Shown piece by piece: positions 39,404 to 49,261 of a stretch of DNA of 64,000 nucleotides (position 1 is its first letter; each line of letters begins with the position of its first letter). The stretch lies in contig CANNAC010000003.1 of NCBI GenBank assembly GCA_947502495.1, positions 248,001 through 312,000 of the forward strand, read 5' to 3'. This DNA comes from an uncultured Flavobacteriaceae bacterium (lineage in GTDB: Bacteria; Bacteroidota; Bacteroidia; Flavobacteriales; Flavobacteriaceae). The position numbers were made by a program, and so were the translations under genes. The notes beneath the pieces are model-generated. The model saw only the letters and a list, made by a program, of their open reading frames with translations. It was not told where the DNA came from and did no database searches.

Positions 39404-40069
39404 CTAATTTAACTTATTTAAGGCAGTCAATATAGCTGTTGCTTCTGCTCTTTCTCTATAATCTGCATCTAAAAAAGCATATTGAATTATGCCGTTAGTA
39501 TCAATAACATAAGTTACAGCCAATGGTAATTGGTTACTGTTGTCACCGTTCTTTTCACTTAAACCAAAACCAGCTTCGTAAATAGAAGCAACTTCGTCTG
39601 TTAATGTGAATACCACACCATATTCTTTTCCAATAGTATTACCAACATCACTAAGAACTGTGAATTCTAATTTGTTTTTTTCGGAAGTACTTAAAGAATT
39701 ATCTGGTAATTCCGGAGTTAATGCGATAAGCGTTGCACCTGCTTTTTGAAATTCTGGTAGCTTTTCTTGTAAATAGTGTAGCGTTATATTGCAATACGGA
39801 CACCATCCACCTCGATACCAAGTTAAAACTATGGGACCGTTTTCTAGTTCGTTGTATAAAGAAACGGATTTGTTTAGCGCATTTTTAAGTGTAAAACCTG
39901 GAGCTTTATCACCTACGTTTAATGCCTTTTCTAGTATTCCAGAATCTGCTACACTTGTAATACCGTCGGCATAAATACGAATTTTCTCTTCCGTGAATTT
40001 CCCTGGACCTTCTTGGCGCTTTGCGTCTAGGAGTGCATCTAATTCGCCTTTGCTTTTATTTGTTGCCAT
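39404..40069 (-). CDS. Peroxiredoxin-like (AhpC/TSA) protein
   Basis: VGDKAPGFTLKNALNKSVSL; LTWYRGGWCPYCNITLHYL. Confidence 0.85.
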   Translation of the reverse strand: MATNKSKGELDALLDAKRQEGPGKFTEEKIRIYADGITSVADSGILEKALNVGDKAPGFTLKNALNKSVSLYNELENGPIVLTWYRGGWCPYCNITLHYLQEKLPEFQKAGATLIALTPELPDNSLSTSEKNKLEFTVLSDVGNTIGKEYGVVFTLTDEVASIYEAGFGLSEKNGDNSNQLPLAVTYVIDTNGIIQYAFLDADYRERAEATAILTALNKLN

Positions 40070-40083
40070 GTTTTGTGATTATT

Positions 40084-40728
40084 TTATTCCGAAATTAATT
40101 CCGTTAAAACTTGTTTAAATACATCTACTGGTTGTGCACCAGTTACCGCGCTTTTTCTATTGAAAACAATGGTTGGCACCGAATTAACACCTAAACTTTT
40201 CCAGTAGTTTTGTTTGGCTCTTACTTCGTTTCTAGCTGCTTCATTATCTAATTTAGCTAATCCTTCTTCGGCATTTAAACCAACATCTAATAAGGCTTGT
40301 TTTAAAATATCTCTTTTAGATACATCTTTGCGCTCGCTAAAAAAAGAACCGGTTAAACGCATTTTTAATTCCGTTTGTTTCCCAAAATCTTTGGCGTACT
40401 CTAGTAAAACATGTGCGTCAAAAGTGTTTACCATACGCATGTCATCAAAATAATCGAAGGTAAAGCCAAGTGCTTCTCCAACTTCTGTCATGTTTTGCTT
40501 CGATGCTTTTTGTTCCTCTACAGTAGAACCATATTTTTCTGTAATATGTTCATTTACGTTTTGACCTTCGGCAGGCATATTCGGATTTAACTCAAACGGT
40601 TGCCATTCTATTTCTACTTGATCTTGTATGCCAAGTTCTGAAATGGCTTTTTCTAAACGTTTATATCCAATAGTACACCACGGACAAACAACATCGGAAA
40701 CGATATCTATTTTTAATTTTTCTTTCAT
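40084..40728 (-). CDS. DsbA-family oxidoreductase (FrnE-like)
   Basis: DIVSDVVCPWCTIGYKRLEKAI; SVPTIVFNRKSAVTGAQP. Confidence 0.88.
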   Translation of the reverse strand: MKEKLKIDIVSDVVCPWCTIGYKRLEKAISELGIQDQVEIEWQPFELNPNMPAEGQNVNEHITEKYGSTVEEQKASKQNMTEVGEALGFTFDYFDDMRMVNTFDAHVLLEYAKDFGKQTELKMRLTGSFFSERKDVSKRDILKQALLDVGLNAEEGLAKLDNEAARNEVRAKQNYWKSLGVNSVPTIVFNRKSAVTGAQPVDVFKQVLTELISE

Positions 40729-40732
40729 AATA

Positions 40733-41440
40733 TTAGGTGTAAGTAACCAGTATTTCAGTTACTTTTTTTAAGTCTGTTTCTACAATTTCTGTTTTAGGAG
40801 CTAAGGGAAATATTTGTTGTCCTGGTCTACTAACAAAAGCAGCTCTCCATCCAGCCCAAATTGCGCCTGCAACATCCCAGCCATGTGCTGCAATAAGCAT
40901 GCATTCTTCTAGTTCTACACCCATTTTATGTGCTCCCCAAACATAAGTGTTAGTAAAAGGCTTAAATTTTCCAGAATCTTCCACACTAAGTCGTGCATCA
41001 AAATAGTCTGTTAACCCTGCATTTTTAAACTGATTTTTTAATCCTTCGTTAGATGAATTGGTAAACGCAACTAAAGTATACCCCGCTTTTTTTAATTGCG
41101 TTAATGCTTCCTTTACTTCAGGATGCGCAGGCAGGTTCTGCATAGCTTGTGTGATTACCTTGCGAGCGTCTTCTTCTGAAATTATAATGTCATTATTTGC
41201 CGCTACCATTTGTAAAGCTGCAGCACCAATATGTCCAAAAGGTTTGTATTGTCCGCTAGCAGAAGTAACTAAAGAATAATGCAACATAGTCGTAAACCAT
41301 AAAGAGAGTAATTCTTCTTTACCAGCTAGAGCAGCACCAACTTGCTTTTTCATTTTGGTAAGGTCAAGAAGGGTTTCGTTTACATCAAAGAATAAAACTT
41401 TTGGTCTTATTTGTTTTATGGTTTCGCTATTGTTTATCAT
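40733..41440 (-). CDS. Type II haloacid dehalogenase-like hydrolase
   Basis: LFFDVNETLLDL; VAFTNSS; SVEDSGKFKPFTNTYVWGAHKMG; AAHGWDVAGAIWAGWRAAFVSRPG. Confidence 0.88.
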   Translation of the reverse strand: MINNSETIKQIRPKVLFFDVNETLLDLTKMKKQVGAALAGKEELLSLWFTTMLHYSLVTSASGQYKPFGHIGAAALQMVAANNDIIISEEDARKVITQAMQNLPAHPEVKEALTQLKKAGYTLVAFTNSSNEGLKNQFKNAGLTDYFDARLSVEDSGKFKPFTNTYVWGAHKMGVELEECMLIAAHGWDVAGAIWAGWRAAFVSRPGQQIFPLAPKTEIVETDLKKVTEILVTYT

Positions 41441-41442
41441 TT

Positions 41443-41757
41443 TTAAAAGGTAATTAATTCGCTAATTTGAAGTACTCCTTGAACGTTGCTGTAGTTTTTA
41501 ATATCCGCAGCAAAGGTAGCAGCATGTGGACCAAAGGAAGTTTGAAAACTTTCGATATCCTCAAATAATAAATGTGCGATAGCAACATAAGGAGCAGATT
41601 CTCCTGGAGTTCTACTTGCAATTCCTAGGTCTAATTCTAAACCTTTTAGTGCAGCACCAACTGCTTTAGAAACCATTGGTAAATGACTGTTTTTATAGTA
41701 TTGTGTATCAAACTGAACCTCTTTAGAGTTGGGATACATTACGGATACTTTTATCAT
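41443..41757 (-). CDS. EthD-family protein
   Basis: MIKVSVMYPNSKEVQFDTQYYKNSHLPMVSKAVG. Confidence 0.82.
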   Translation of the reverse strand: MIKVSVMYPNSKEVQFDTQYYKNSHLPMVSKAVGAALKGLELDLGIASRTPGESAPYVAIAHLLFEDIESFQTSFGPHAATFAADIKNYSNVQGVLQISELITF

Positions 41758-41779
41758 AATTGTATGTTTTAAAGATAAA

Positions 41780-41809
41780 TAAACCTTCCGCAAATATACG
41801 GAAGGTTTA
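41780..41809 (-). terminator. Hairpin between the carboxymuconolactone decarboxylase-like gene and the EthD gene
   Basis: TAAACCTTCCG-caaatata-CGGAAGGTTTA, perfect 11-bp stem. Confidence 0.65.
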
Positions 41810-41848
41810 ACGCTATTAATCAAACTGTAGTTTTAGGGAACTACATTT

Positions 41849-42397
41849 TTATTTTTTCCAAGCAAATGGTTGGAAAGCTGCATCTACAGGTGTATTTGCA
41901 ATATGATTAGTATAGTTACTAATTACTTTTTGAGACAGACCTAAAATGATTTCTAATACTTGTTGCTCTCCATAACCGGCAGCATAAAAAGCATTTAAAT
42001 CTTCTTGAGTTGCATTTCCACGATTTCTAACAATACTTAAAGTCATAGTACGTAAAGCTTCTAATTTAGAATCTTCAAGAGGAGTTTCGTTACGTAAAGC
42101 TTCAGTAATAGCATCATCCACTTTCATCATTTTTGCAATTCCTGTATGAGCAGGAACACAGTAATGACAAGCATGTTCTACGTTTATTGTTTGCCATACT
42201 ACGGTTAATTCTTCTTCGTTGAAAGAAGTTTGTGTAAATAACTCATGTAAGGTTTGATATGCTTCTAATATTTTTGGAGCTCCTGCTAAAACACCATGTA
42301 AACCAGGAATCATTCCGTAAGCTTTTTGAGAATTTTCTAATAAAGGTTTGCTTGCTTCAGGAGCAGTTTCAATGTTGTGAATTTTTAAAGTTGTCAT
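41849..42397 (-). CDS. Carboxymuconolactone decarboxylase / AhpD-like protein
   Basis: VEHACHYCVPAHTGIAKMMKVDDAITEALR (CxxC...H). Confidence 0.88.
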   Translation of the reverse strand: MTTLKIHNIETAPEASKPLLENSQKAYGMIPGLHGVLAGAPKILEAYQTLHELFTQTSFNEEELTVVWQTINVEHACHYCVPAHTGIAKMMKVDDAITEALRNETPLEDSKLEALRTMTLSIVRNRGNATQEDLNAFYAAGYGEQQVLEIILGLSQKVISNYTNHIANTPVDAAFQPFAWKK

Positions 42398-42433
42398 AAT
42401 TTTTCTTTTTAATTTAATATTTATGTTTTGTAT

Positions 42434-42449
42434 CTAAACAATCGTTTAG
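42434..42449. promoter_or_regulatory. Candidate TetR operator upstream of the redox/detox operon
   Basis: CTAAAC-AATC-GTTTAG palindrome; matches the site at 43079-43096. Confidence 0.7.
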
Positions 42450-42468
42450 TTATTGTATAAAAAAAGGT

Positions 42469-43032
42469 TTAAATGTTTTTGAAGGTCATTTCAATATAAT
42501 CTTCAATTTCTTTTGTGCTATTTACTCTTGCTGCGGCAGCTAAACCGTGTTTTGCTAATAGTAAATAATTGGTTTGTTTTTGTATTGTTTCTATATCCTT
42601 GGAAGGATTCATTTGCAACTTTTCGGTAATAATGGATTTTAAGTTATCCATAAACAAATGCATTTGTTCTTGAATTAATTCATCCTCATTGTCTGAAAAC
42701 TCGTTATAGGTATTTGTTAAAAAACAACCTTTTAAATTGTCGTTTTTAAAATTAGAACTTACAGAATCGTAGAAAAATTGTTTAATGTCTGCAACGCCAT
42801 TAGTTCCTTTTTTGAAGGTATCTAAAACAGTATGTATTTTCGATTTATATTGTTTTAAACTTTCAAGAAACAAGCCATGTTTGTTACCAAAACTAGAATA
42901 TATAGAAAACTTATTGATGCCCATTTCTTTTTCAAGCATTTGCATCGATGTCGTTTTATAGCCATTTTTCCAGAAAAGAAGCATTGCTTTTTCTACTACT
43001 TCTTGTTCGTTATATTGTTTCTTTCTAGCCAT
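42469..43032 (-). CDS. TetR-family transcriptional regulator
   Basis: VEKAMLLFWKNGYKTTSMQMLEKEMGINKFSIYSSFGNKHGLFLESL. Confidence 0.9.
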   Translation of the reverse strand: MARKKQYNEQEVVEKAMLLFWKNGYKTTSMQMLEKEMGINKFSIYSSFGNKHGLFLESLKQYKSKIHTVLDTFKKGTNGVADIKQFFYDSVSSNFKNDNLKGCFLTNTYNEFSDNEDELIQEQMHLFMDNLKSIITEKLQMNPSKDIETIQKQTNYLLLAKHGLAAAARVNSTKEIEDYIEMTFKNI

Positions 43033-43078
43033 CTTTACTTTCCGTGAAAACGGAATTGTTTTCTAATTATGGCACAAA

Positions 43079-43096
43079 ACTAACCAATCGTTTAGT
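43079..43096. promoter_or_regulatory. Candidate TetR autoregulatory operator
   Basis: ACTAACC-AATC-GTTTAGT (one mismatch in arms), 47 bp upstream of tetR. Confidence 0.7.
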
Positions 43097-43121
43097 AATA
43101 AAAAAATGTTTTAACTTTTAT

Positions 43122-43739
43122 TTATAATTTGATTTTTTTAAAACTACAAAACAAGAAATTTTGTATGGTGTCAAATGGTGTTTTATGATCTTCTATTATG
43201 CAAGCTGTTTTTTTAAATTCCTTTTTAAACACCGCAGTTAGTTTTTCTACATTATACTGTTTAATTTCAAGGCCACTACATTTGGTAGGTCCGTTTTCTG
43301 AAAAGGTTCCCATTATTAAATAACCAGTTACTGTTTTTGTTACAATGGTTACGTATTTTTCAATGTCTTCTGGTGTTGTTAAAAAATGAAAAACAGCTCT
43401 ATCGTGCCAAACATCAAAAGAAGTTTCAGGTACAAAAGTGGTTATGTCGCTAACAATCCAATCTACATTTTTTGCTTTTTCGCCCAATCGTTTTTTTGCT
43501 TTTTCAAGCGCTTTTTCAGAAATGTCAAGTACGGTTATGTTTTTAAAACCTGCATGTAATAAATGGTCTACAAGTTTACTATCGCCTCCTCCGACATCTA
43601 TTATTTTAGCAGCTTTATTTAAGCCAAAAGAGTGTATGAATTCCAGAGATGTTTTTGGTGTTTCTTGTGTCCAACTGACTTGGTCTGGATTTTTAGTTTC
43701 ATAAACTGTTTCCCAGTGGTTTTTTCTGTTTGTTTTCAT
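43122..43739 (-). CDS. Class I SAM-dependent methyltransferase
   Basis: KIIDVGGGDSKLVDHLL; DVWHDRAVFHFLT. Confidence 0.85.
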   Translation of the reverse strand: MKTNRKNHWETVYETKNPDQVSWTQETPKTSLEFIHSFGLNKAAKIIDVGGGDSKLVDHLLHAGFKNITVLDISEKALEKAKKRLGEKAKNVDWIVSDITTFVPETSFDVWHDRAVFHFLTTPEDIEKYVTIVTKTVTGYLIMGTFSENGPTKCSGLEIKQYNVEKLTAVFKKEFKKTACIIEDHKTPFDTIQNFLFCSFKKIKL

Positions 43740-43922
43740 TTTGGATAAAGGCTGAAGTTGAGATAATAATGTTTAACAACTTGTTTGATAAACGACTAAT
43801 TTAGTGGAAAAGGTACGAATTAGATAAGGATTTAGTACGTTGTATTAGATGGATTAGTGACTAAAAATTAACGATACAAGTGGTTATTATATATAATTTG
43901 TAGGTTTGTAAAGATCGATACT

Positions 43923-44603
43923 ATGTTTATGAAGCAGGAAGAAAATAAATCTAAAAAAATAAAGAAACCTTGGCCAACTAAAGATGCCATGGAACAGGTT
44001 TATGAAAGGAAACTTTGGGGAAGTAATAGTGCTGCATTTTATTCTGGGGGTGGATCACATGATGCAGATATTGTGCATCCGTATGTAGATGCAGTAGCTT
44101 CTTTTTTAACTTCTTTTACATCGCCGCTTGTGGTTTGTGATTTAGGTTGTGGCGATTTTAATGTAGGTAAGGAATTGGTGAAGCATACCAAAAAGTATGT
44201 TGCTGTAGATATTGTTTCCGATCTTATCGCACATAATAAAAAAGAATTTACAGCAGATCATTTAGAGTTTCATTGTTTGGATATTGCGGTAGATGATTTG
44301 CCTTCTGGTGATTGTGTTTTATTGCGACAAGTTTTACAACATCTATCCAATGCGGAGGTGCAAAATATACTGAATAAGTTATCCGATTTTCGATATGTGA
44401 TTATAACAGAACATATACCGGAAGGTGATTTTATTCCCAATGCGGCTATTATTTCGGGGCAAGGAATCCGACTAAAAAAACAAAGTGGATTAGATGTTTT
44501 AGCGACTCCTTTTCATTTTAAGGTAGAAGAAGCAAAGCGGTTATTATCTATTCCAATAAAGGATGGTAAAGGCATAATTGTAACTACGCTTTATACCGTT
44601 TAG
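43923..44603 (+). CDS. Class I SAM-dependent methyltransferase
   Basis: VVCDLGCGDFNVGKELVKHTKKYVAVDIVSDLI. Confidence 0.82.
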   Translation: MFMKQEENKSKKIKKPWPTKDAMEQVYERKLWGSNSAAFYSGGGSHDADIVHPYVDAVASFLTSFTSPLVVCDLGCGDFNVGKELVKHTKKYVAVDIVSDLIAHNKKEFTADHLEFHCLDIAVDDLPSGDCVLLRQVLQHLSNAEVQNILNKLSDFRYVIITEHIPEGDFIPNAAIISGQGIRLKKQSGLDVLATPFHFKVEEAKRLLSIPIKDGKGIIVTTLYTV

Positions 44604-44640
44604 AAACGAAGGAGATAAAAGGAAAAAGGATTAAATAGTT

Positions 44641-45516
44641 TTAATGAAAATACTTCTTCCTAAAATGTATCGGTGTTTCTCCAGTTTTGGCTTTGAAAAA
44701 TTTTGAAAAATAGGCATAATCCGAAAACTCTAACGTATTTGCAACATTGGCTAAATTATTACTTGAATGTACAATCAGCCTTTTAGATTCTAGTAGTATT
44801 CTTTCTGAGATTAACTGACTTGTAGTTTTGTTTATGGTTTGCTTTACTACTCTATTGAGATGCTTTGTCGTTATATGTAATTGATTGGCATAAAACTTTG
44901 GCAATTTCTCTTTGTAGAAATGGGTGTTTATGGCATTTTCTAAGTTTTCTAGTATGATAGAATAGCTGGGCGAAACAAGTTTTTCAGGATTTATATCTGC
45001 GGTGTATGCTCGTGTTAATGCTATATAAATACTATTGATAAGGTTTGTTATTTTTAATTCTTTTAAAAGATGGTCTTGTTGATATTCGGTATAAGCTTCT
45101 TGAAATTTTAATTGTAATTCCTGTCTTTTTTCTTGTGGTACTTCTAGTAAAGGCGGGTTTTGATAGGAATAAAAAAAGGGAAACGAATGCAGGGAATGAT
45201 CTAAAAACTTTATGTCGTAAAATGCTTGCGAATGGAAAAAGATATAGCCTTCCGGTTTTGTGTCAAATTTCCAGAAATGGGTTTGTCCGGGTTTTAAAAA
45301 GAAAACTTTACCTGGGTTTATAGTATAAGAATTAAAATCAATTTCATGGGTTCCAGTTCCTTCCGTAAAGAGCACGCACAGATAGAAATTATGGCTGTGT
45401 GGTTTGCTAATTAAGTTCTTGTTGCGTTCTATATGGTTAGCAAAAGAATTGATATACAAATCTTTTAATGGTTTCGATTTTTGAAACTGATCAATTTTTA
45501 AAACAGGTATCTTCAT
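44641..45516 (-). CDS. AraC-family transcriptional regulator
   Basis: Cupin N-terminus; two C-terminal HTHs LHITTKHLNRVVKQTINKTTSQLISERILLESKRLIVHSSNNLANVANTLEFSDYAYFSKFFKAKTGETPIHFR. Confidence 0.92.
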   Translation of the reverse strand: MKIPVLKIDQFQKSKPLKDLYINSFANHIERNKNLISKPHSHNFYLCVLFTEGTGTHEIDFNSYTINPGKVFFLKPGQTHFWKFDTKPEGYIFFHSQAFYDIKFLDHSLHSFPFFYSYQNPPLLEVPQEKRQELQLKFQEAYTEYQQDHLLKELKITNLINSIYIALTRAYTADINPEKLVSPSYSIILENLENAINTHFYKEKLPKFYANQLHITTKHLNRVVKQTINKTTSQLISERILLESKRLIVHSSNNLANVANTLEFSDYAYFSKFFKAKTGETPIHFRKKYFH

Positions 45517-45611
45517 AGTAAATGTCTTAAAAGTACAAAAAATGGCGTTTATTCTATAGGATTATAAAGGTTTTATTATTCTAGTTTTGCGGTACCATTA
45601 ATTCATAGATT

Positions 45612-45956
45612 ATGAGCGTAGTTCTTAATGCATTAAATTGTAAATGTCCCAACTGTAAAAAAGGAAATATCTTTAATAATAGAGGTAGTTTGTTATTGTT
45701 TAAGATCCCAAAAATGAGTGCTAGATGTAACGAATGTGATTTTAAATTTGAAAGGGAACCCGGTTTCTTTTTTGGGGCTATGTTTGTTAGTTATGCGCTT
45801 GCTGTAGCACAAATGATAGCAAGCCTTATTGTGTTTTGGTCTTTTATAGATCTATCTCCTTTAAGAGTCTTTTTGATTATTACACTAATAGCCTTTTTAC
45901 TTGGCGCCGTTAATTATAGAATTTCGAGATCTATTTGGATCTATCTGTTCTATTAA
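45612..45956 (+). CDS. DUF983-family membrane protein
   Basis: CKCPNCKKGNIFNNR...CNECDFKFEREPGFFFGAMFVSYAL. Confidence 0.88.
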   Translation: MSVVLNALNCKCPNCKKGNIFNNRGSLLLFKIPKMSARCNECDFKFEREPGFFFGAMFVSYALAVAQMIASLIVFWSFIDLSPLRVFLIITLIAFLLGAVNYRISRSIWIYLFY

Positions 45957-45996
45957 GCTTCATTTTTACATGTTTATTATATAGGTAATAAACAGA

Positions 45997-46037
45997 AATA
46001 GGGAAGTCACATCATCTTATGTGGCTTCCCTATTTTT
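45997..46037. terminator. Bidirectional intrinsic terminator
   Basis: AAATAGGGAAGTCACAT-catctt-ATGTGGCTTCCCTATTTTT. Confidence 0.88.
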
Positions 46038-46079
46038 AATTTGGATGCAGCTGTAAAATAGCTACAGTTTCTTTCGTAA

Positions 46080-47921
46080 TTAGATGCTTTCTACAAATTT
46101 TAAAAACACTTTTTTGTGTAATTCTAAATCTAAGTTTGGAGACAGGGATGCGCGTACAATATAATCCTTATCGCCTTCTTTGGTGGTTCCTTGCGTTGAG
46201 GTTGCAGGAATGGTCCAATAACATCCTTTTAATTGTCCGTAACTCACACAAAATTTACTCTCGTCTGGAATCTCTGTAATCATTAAATTAATTAATCTTA
46301 AATTCAATGCTCTTTTATAAGTTTCTCTTTCTTCATCGGTATTTCCTTTGGTAGGAAGATCTAATGAGAAAACAGAAGGCGTAAAACCTTGTTCTGCTAA
46401 TACGGAAGAAACAAAATTGATTTTAGATCCTGGTAATGCTTCGTGAATAAAGTGTACAAATTCTCTAGTGTTTTTATATGCATCCGCTATTCTCTGATTC
46501 ATAGAAGGCATTTGTTTCGCTAATATTTCATATTGAAAATTGGTAGCTTCATTATCACAAAGCGTTAGATGCATTTCAATTTTTTCCATTAAAGCAATAG
46601 TCTTTTCATTTCCTACGCAATAACCAGCAGTACATTTTCCTCCACTTGGGAATTTAGATCCGCTAGCAAATGAAATCGTTCGAACGGTTGCAAGGATATC
46701 ATCTTCGCCTAAGAAATGTACATTCGGACAAAAAGTTTGATCTAAAATAAAAACCGGATCGATTGCCATTTCACCCGTTGCTGTTTTACGTTCTTTAGTT
46801 AAAGCTTCTTTTAATTGCATAAGATCTGGAACTTCTACTCTTGGGTTGGTAGGAATTTCTGCAATGATATAAGGAATGGCATCTTCTGCAGCAATTTGCG
46901 TTAATACCGAATCAATACTTTGCACCATATCATTATCGCCATCGACTAGTAGATCTACTATTTCTACATTATCAATACAAGCCGCTACACGTCGTGCTTG
47001 ATCATTTGTACCACCATAACAATTTGGAGGAACAATAATTTTGATTGCTTTTCCTTTATGATTTTCTAATGCATCATGTACCAAGCCCATTAAAATGGCA
47101 TACTGAATAGATAATCCGCTAGAAGCAACTAGTGGTTTTGTATTGGTATTCGTAATTTTATTAATAGCCTTTAGAACGCTTGTTTTGTTTGCTTCGTTCT
47201 TTGTCTTGTTTTCTACAGAAGATTGCGCTACTAGCGATTTTAAAGCAGTAAGCGAATTATCTGGCGTCATTGCAATAGTTTCTCTACGACGTACATGTTG
47301 AATATCTGAAATATAAGTTTCATTTTCTTCACCATTTATTATTAGAATACTTCCTAAGTGATTTTGAAGACTAATGAAAAAGTCTATCTCCGGATTAATA
47401 TCTAAAGCATCCAATGTGTCTTGTTTAGAGAGGAAGATCGTACTACCATGAAACGCTGGAATATCTTTTGAATTTTCTACTTTCTTTAAGTCGAAGGTAT
47501 AACCATAAACACGTTGTATTACTTCAGCATCAAAAAAGGCAGGTAATGCATCGGTATAAAGAATTTGAGTCTTTTTATTAGCGAATAGATTTTTTCTTAG
47601 AATGGCCAAAACAGGAACTGTTTCTGAAGAAAAACTAATTACACTTTCTGGTTTTAGTCCTTGCTCATTGGCAATTGCCCATTCTAATACACAAGATAAA
47701 GGATGACCTAAACGAATATAATCATATGCGGTAGGTAATTCATTTAGTGCAGATGCTGTAGCATTATTGTTTTTAAATAAGGTTTCAAACTGATCTAAAA
47801 ATTGTGTTTTCGCTAATTCTTCGTTATAAATATCTAGTCGATGTGTGGTTAGGTTTAGCCAACCTTCTGGCATGTTTTTTAATACTTCTTTAATATATAA
47901 TAGTGTTTTACTTGCTTTCAT
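46080..47921 (-). CDS. PLP-dependent enzyme, Cys/Met-metabolism-like, with long N-terminal extension
   Basis: VVPPNCYGGTNDQARR; FASGSKFPSGGKCTAGYCVG (putative PLP lysine); ~250-aa N-terminal region not typical of the family. Confidence 0.72.
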   Translation of the reverse strand: MKASKTLLYIKEVLKNMPEGWLNLTTHRLDIYNEELAKTQFLDQFETLFKNNNATASALNELPTAYDYIRLGHPLSCVLEWAIANEQGLKPESVISFSSETVPVLAILRKNLFANKKTQILYTDALPAFFDAEVIQRVYGYTFDLKKVENSKDIPAFHGSTIFLSKQDTLDALDINPEIDFFISLQNHLGSILIINGEENETYISDIQHVRRRETIAMTPDNSLTALKSLVAQSSVENKTKNEANKTSVLKAINKITNTNTKPLVASSGLSIQYAILMGLVHDALENHKGKAIKIIVPPNCYGGTNDQARRVAACIDNVEIVDLLVDGDNDMVQSIDSVLTQIAAEDAIPYIIAEIPTNPRVEVPDLMQLKEALTKERKTATGEMAIDPVFILDQTFCPNVHFLGEDDILATVRTISFASGSKFPSGGKCTAGYCVGNEKTIALMEKIEMHLTLCDNEATNFQYEILAKQMPSMNQRIADAYKNTREFVHFIHEALPGSKINFVSSVLAEQGFTPSVFSLDLPTKGNTDEERETYKRALNLRLINLMITEIPDESKFCVSYGQLKGCYWTIPATSTQGTTKEGDKDYIVRASLSPNLDLELHKKVFLKFVESI

Positions 47922-48364
47922 AATGTTCCCTTTTGAATAGGCTACAAAGATACGTTAATTAGAATTTTTGGTATCGGGTTGCAGCGAGTTTGTTCTGTTT
48001 TCCTGGATCTGTTTTTATCTAGAAAGTTGTGTTGGTTTCGTTCTTGATTTTGTAAATAAAACAAAATTGAGAATCCTCGAATATTTGTAAATAGGCTAGG
48101 AGCTAGCAATTACGTCTGGCTAATATTCGTGGGATTCATTTATAGGTTGTTATATAGTATCATTACTTCTGCGGCATTTAGTGCAGCATTATAAATAGTA
48201 CTTCAAAAAGTAAGAAATAGTTTTTCATAATAGGTAGGTTTGTTTATTCTCACAAAGACGTACATTTATTATGCCATTTCGTTATGCTTTTTGTTAGGTT
48301 CTTGTTAAATTATAAGATGTAGGAATTCATTTTGTAAGCGTTTTGCAAATAGTAGTTACAGCTG

Positions 48365-49258
48365 CTATTTGTTATCTTTAAGTTTCATAACCTTTTCTAG
48401 TAGTGGTGCAAGTCCGTTTTCTGTTATAGTGTCATTATTCCAAAAGCTTAAAACGCAACTCACGTAATTATTTCTAACTTCTGTTGCGACATAATAAATA
48501 GTTAAGGTTTTTCCTCCAGACATACTTGCCAAAACGGAAGTCATTCCAGTAAAGTCATAAATCACTTTTTTTGCTTTTGTATCTGTTCCTTCAAATTCGA
48601 TATCTACAAGTTCTTCAGAAATTACTTTTCCACTTTTTCTTAATTTAGTTATTGTGAATTGCTGATCGACTGTTTTTTTTGCGTCCTCTAAATCTTTGTG
48701 AATAGACCAATTCATTTGTCCGTAATATGGACATTGCACCGAATTTACATTTGTCCAATTGCAACTAGATCCTAATTCTATTTTTCTACCTGCAAAGTCA
48801 ATGCTATTTATAGACATAGTAGCAAAATTTTCTTTAGGGATTGTTTTTTCCATTATAGGATTTATAATTGTTCTCTCAAATTCTTTATCCCTTTTATTAA
48901 TAGCACTAAATTGAATAATTGTAATGGTATTCTCTTTGTTTTCTATAAAATAATATGCATTGTTTTGCTTTAAGTTTTCCTTAATTTCTTCAGTATTAAA
49001 AACATATAAATTGTTGTAGGGTAGTTGGGTGTCTTTTGTTTTTAGATCCTTTTTTTTAATGGAATATTTTCGGTATGCTTTTTTTAAGCCTTTTTCTGTA
49101 AAAGGATAATTTAAGGTTTCGCTAGTAATTGTATAACCGTCAATATTATAAAAAGTCAATCCGTTATTTGAAATAGCTTGTAATCTATTAAAAATATCGT
49201 TTTGAGCAAATGAGATTGTAGAAACAAAAAGTAGTAGTATCGAAAAGATTTTAGTCAT
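48365..49258 (-). CDS. Secreted protein of unknown function
   Basis: Signal peptide; intact 297-aa ORF; no family recognised. Confidence 0.6.
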   Translation of the reverse strand: MTKIFSILLLFVSTISFAQNDIFNRLQAISNNGLTFYNIDGYTITSETLNYPFTEKGLKKAYRKYSIKKKDLKTKDTQLPYNNLYVFNTEEIKENLKQNNAYYFIENKENTITIIQFSAINKRDKEFERTIINPIMEKTIPKENFATMSINSIDFAGRKIELGSSCNWTNVNSVQCPYYGQMNWSIHKDLEDAKKTVDQQFTITKLRKSGKVISEELVDIEFEGTDTKAKKVIYDFTGMTSVLASMSGGKTLTIYYVATEVRNNYVSCVLSFWNNDTITENGLAPLLEKVMKLKDNK

Positions 49259-49261
49259 AAT

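Noticed and set aside
45045-45323. Plus-strand 92-aa ORF antisense to the AraC regulator
   Set aside because: No recognisable domain, lies within the coherent AraC frame on the opposite strand.
47941-48364. Intergenic 420-bp gap as a regulatory or mobile element
   Set aside because: No clear inverted repeats, ORF or repeat similarity within the window; likely ordinary spacer.
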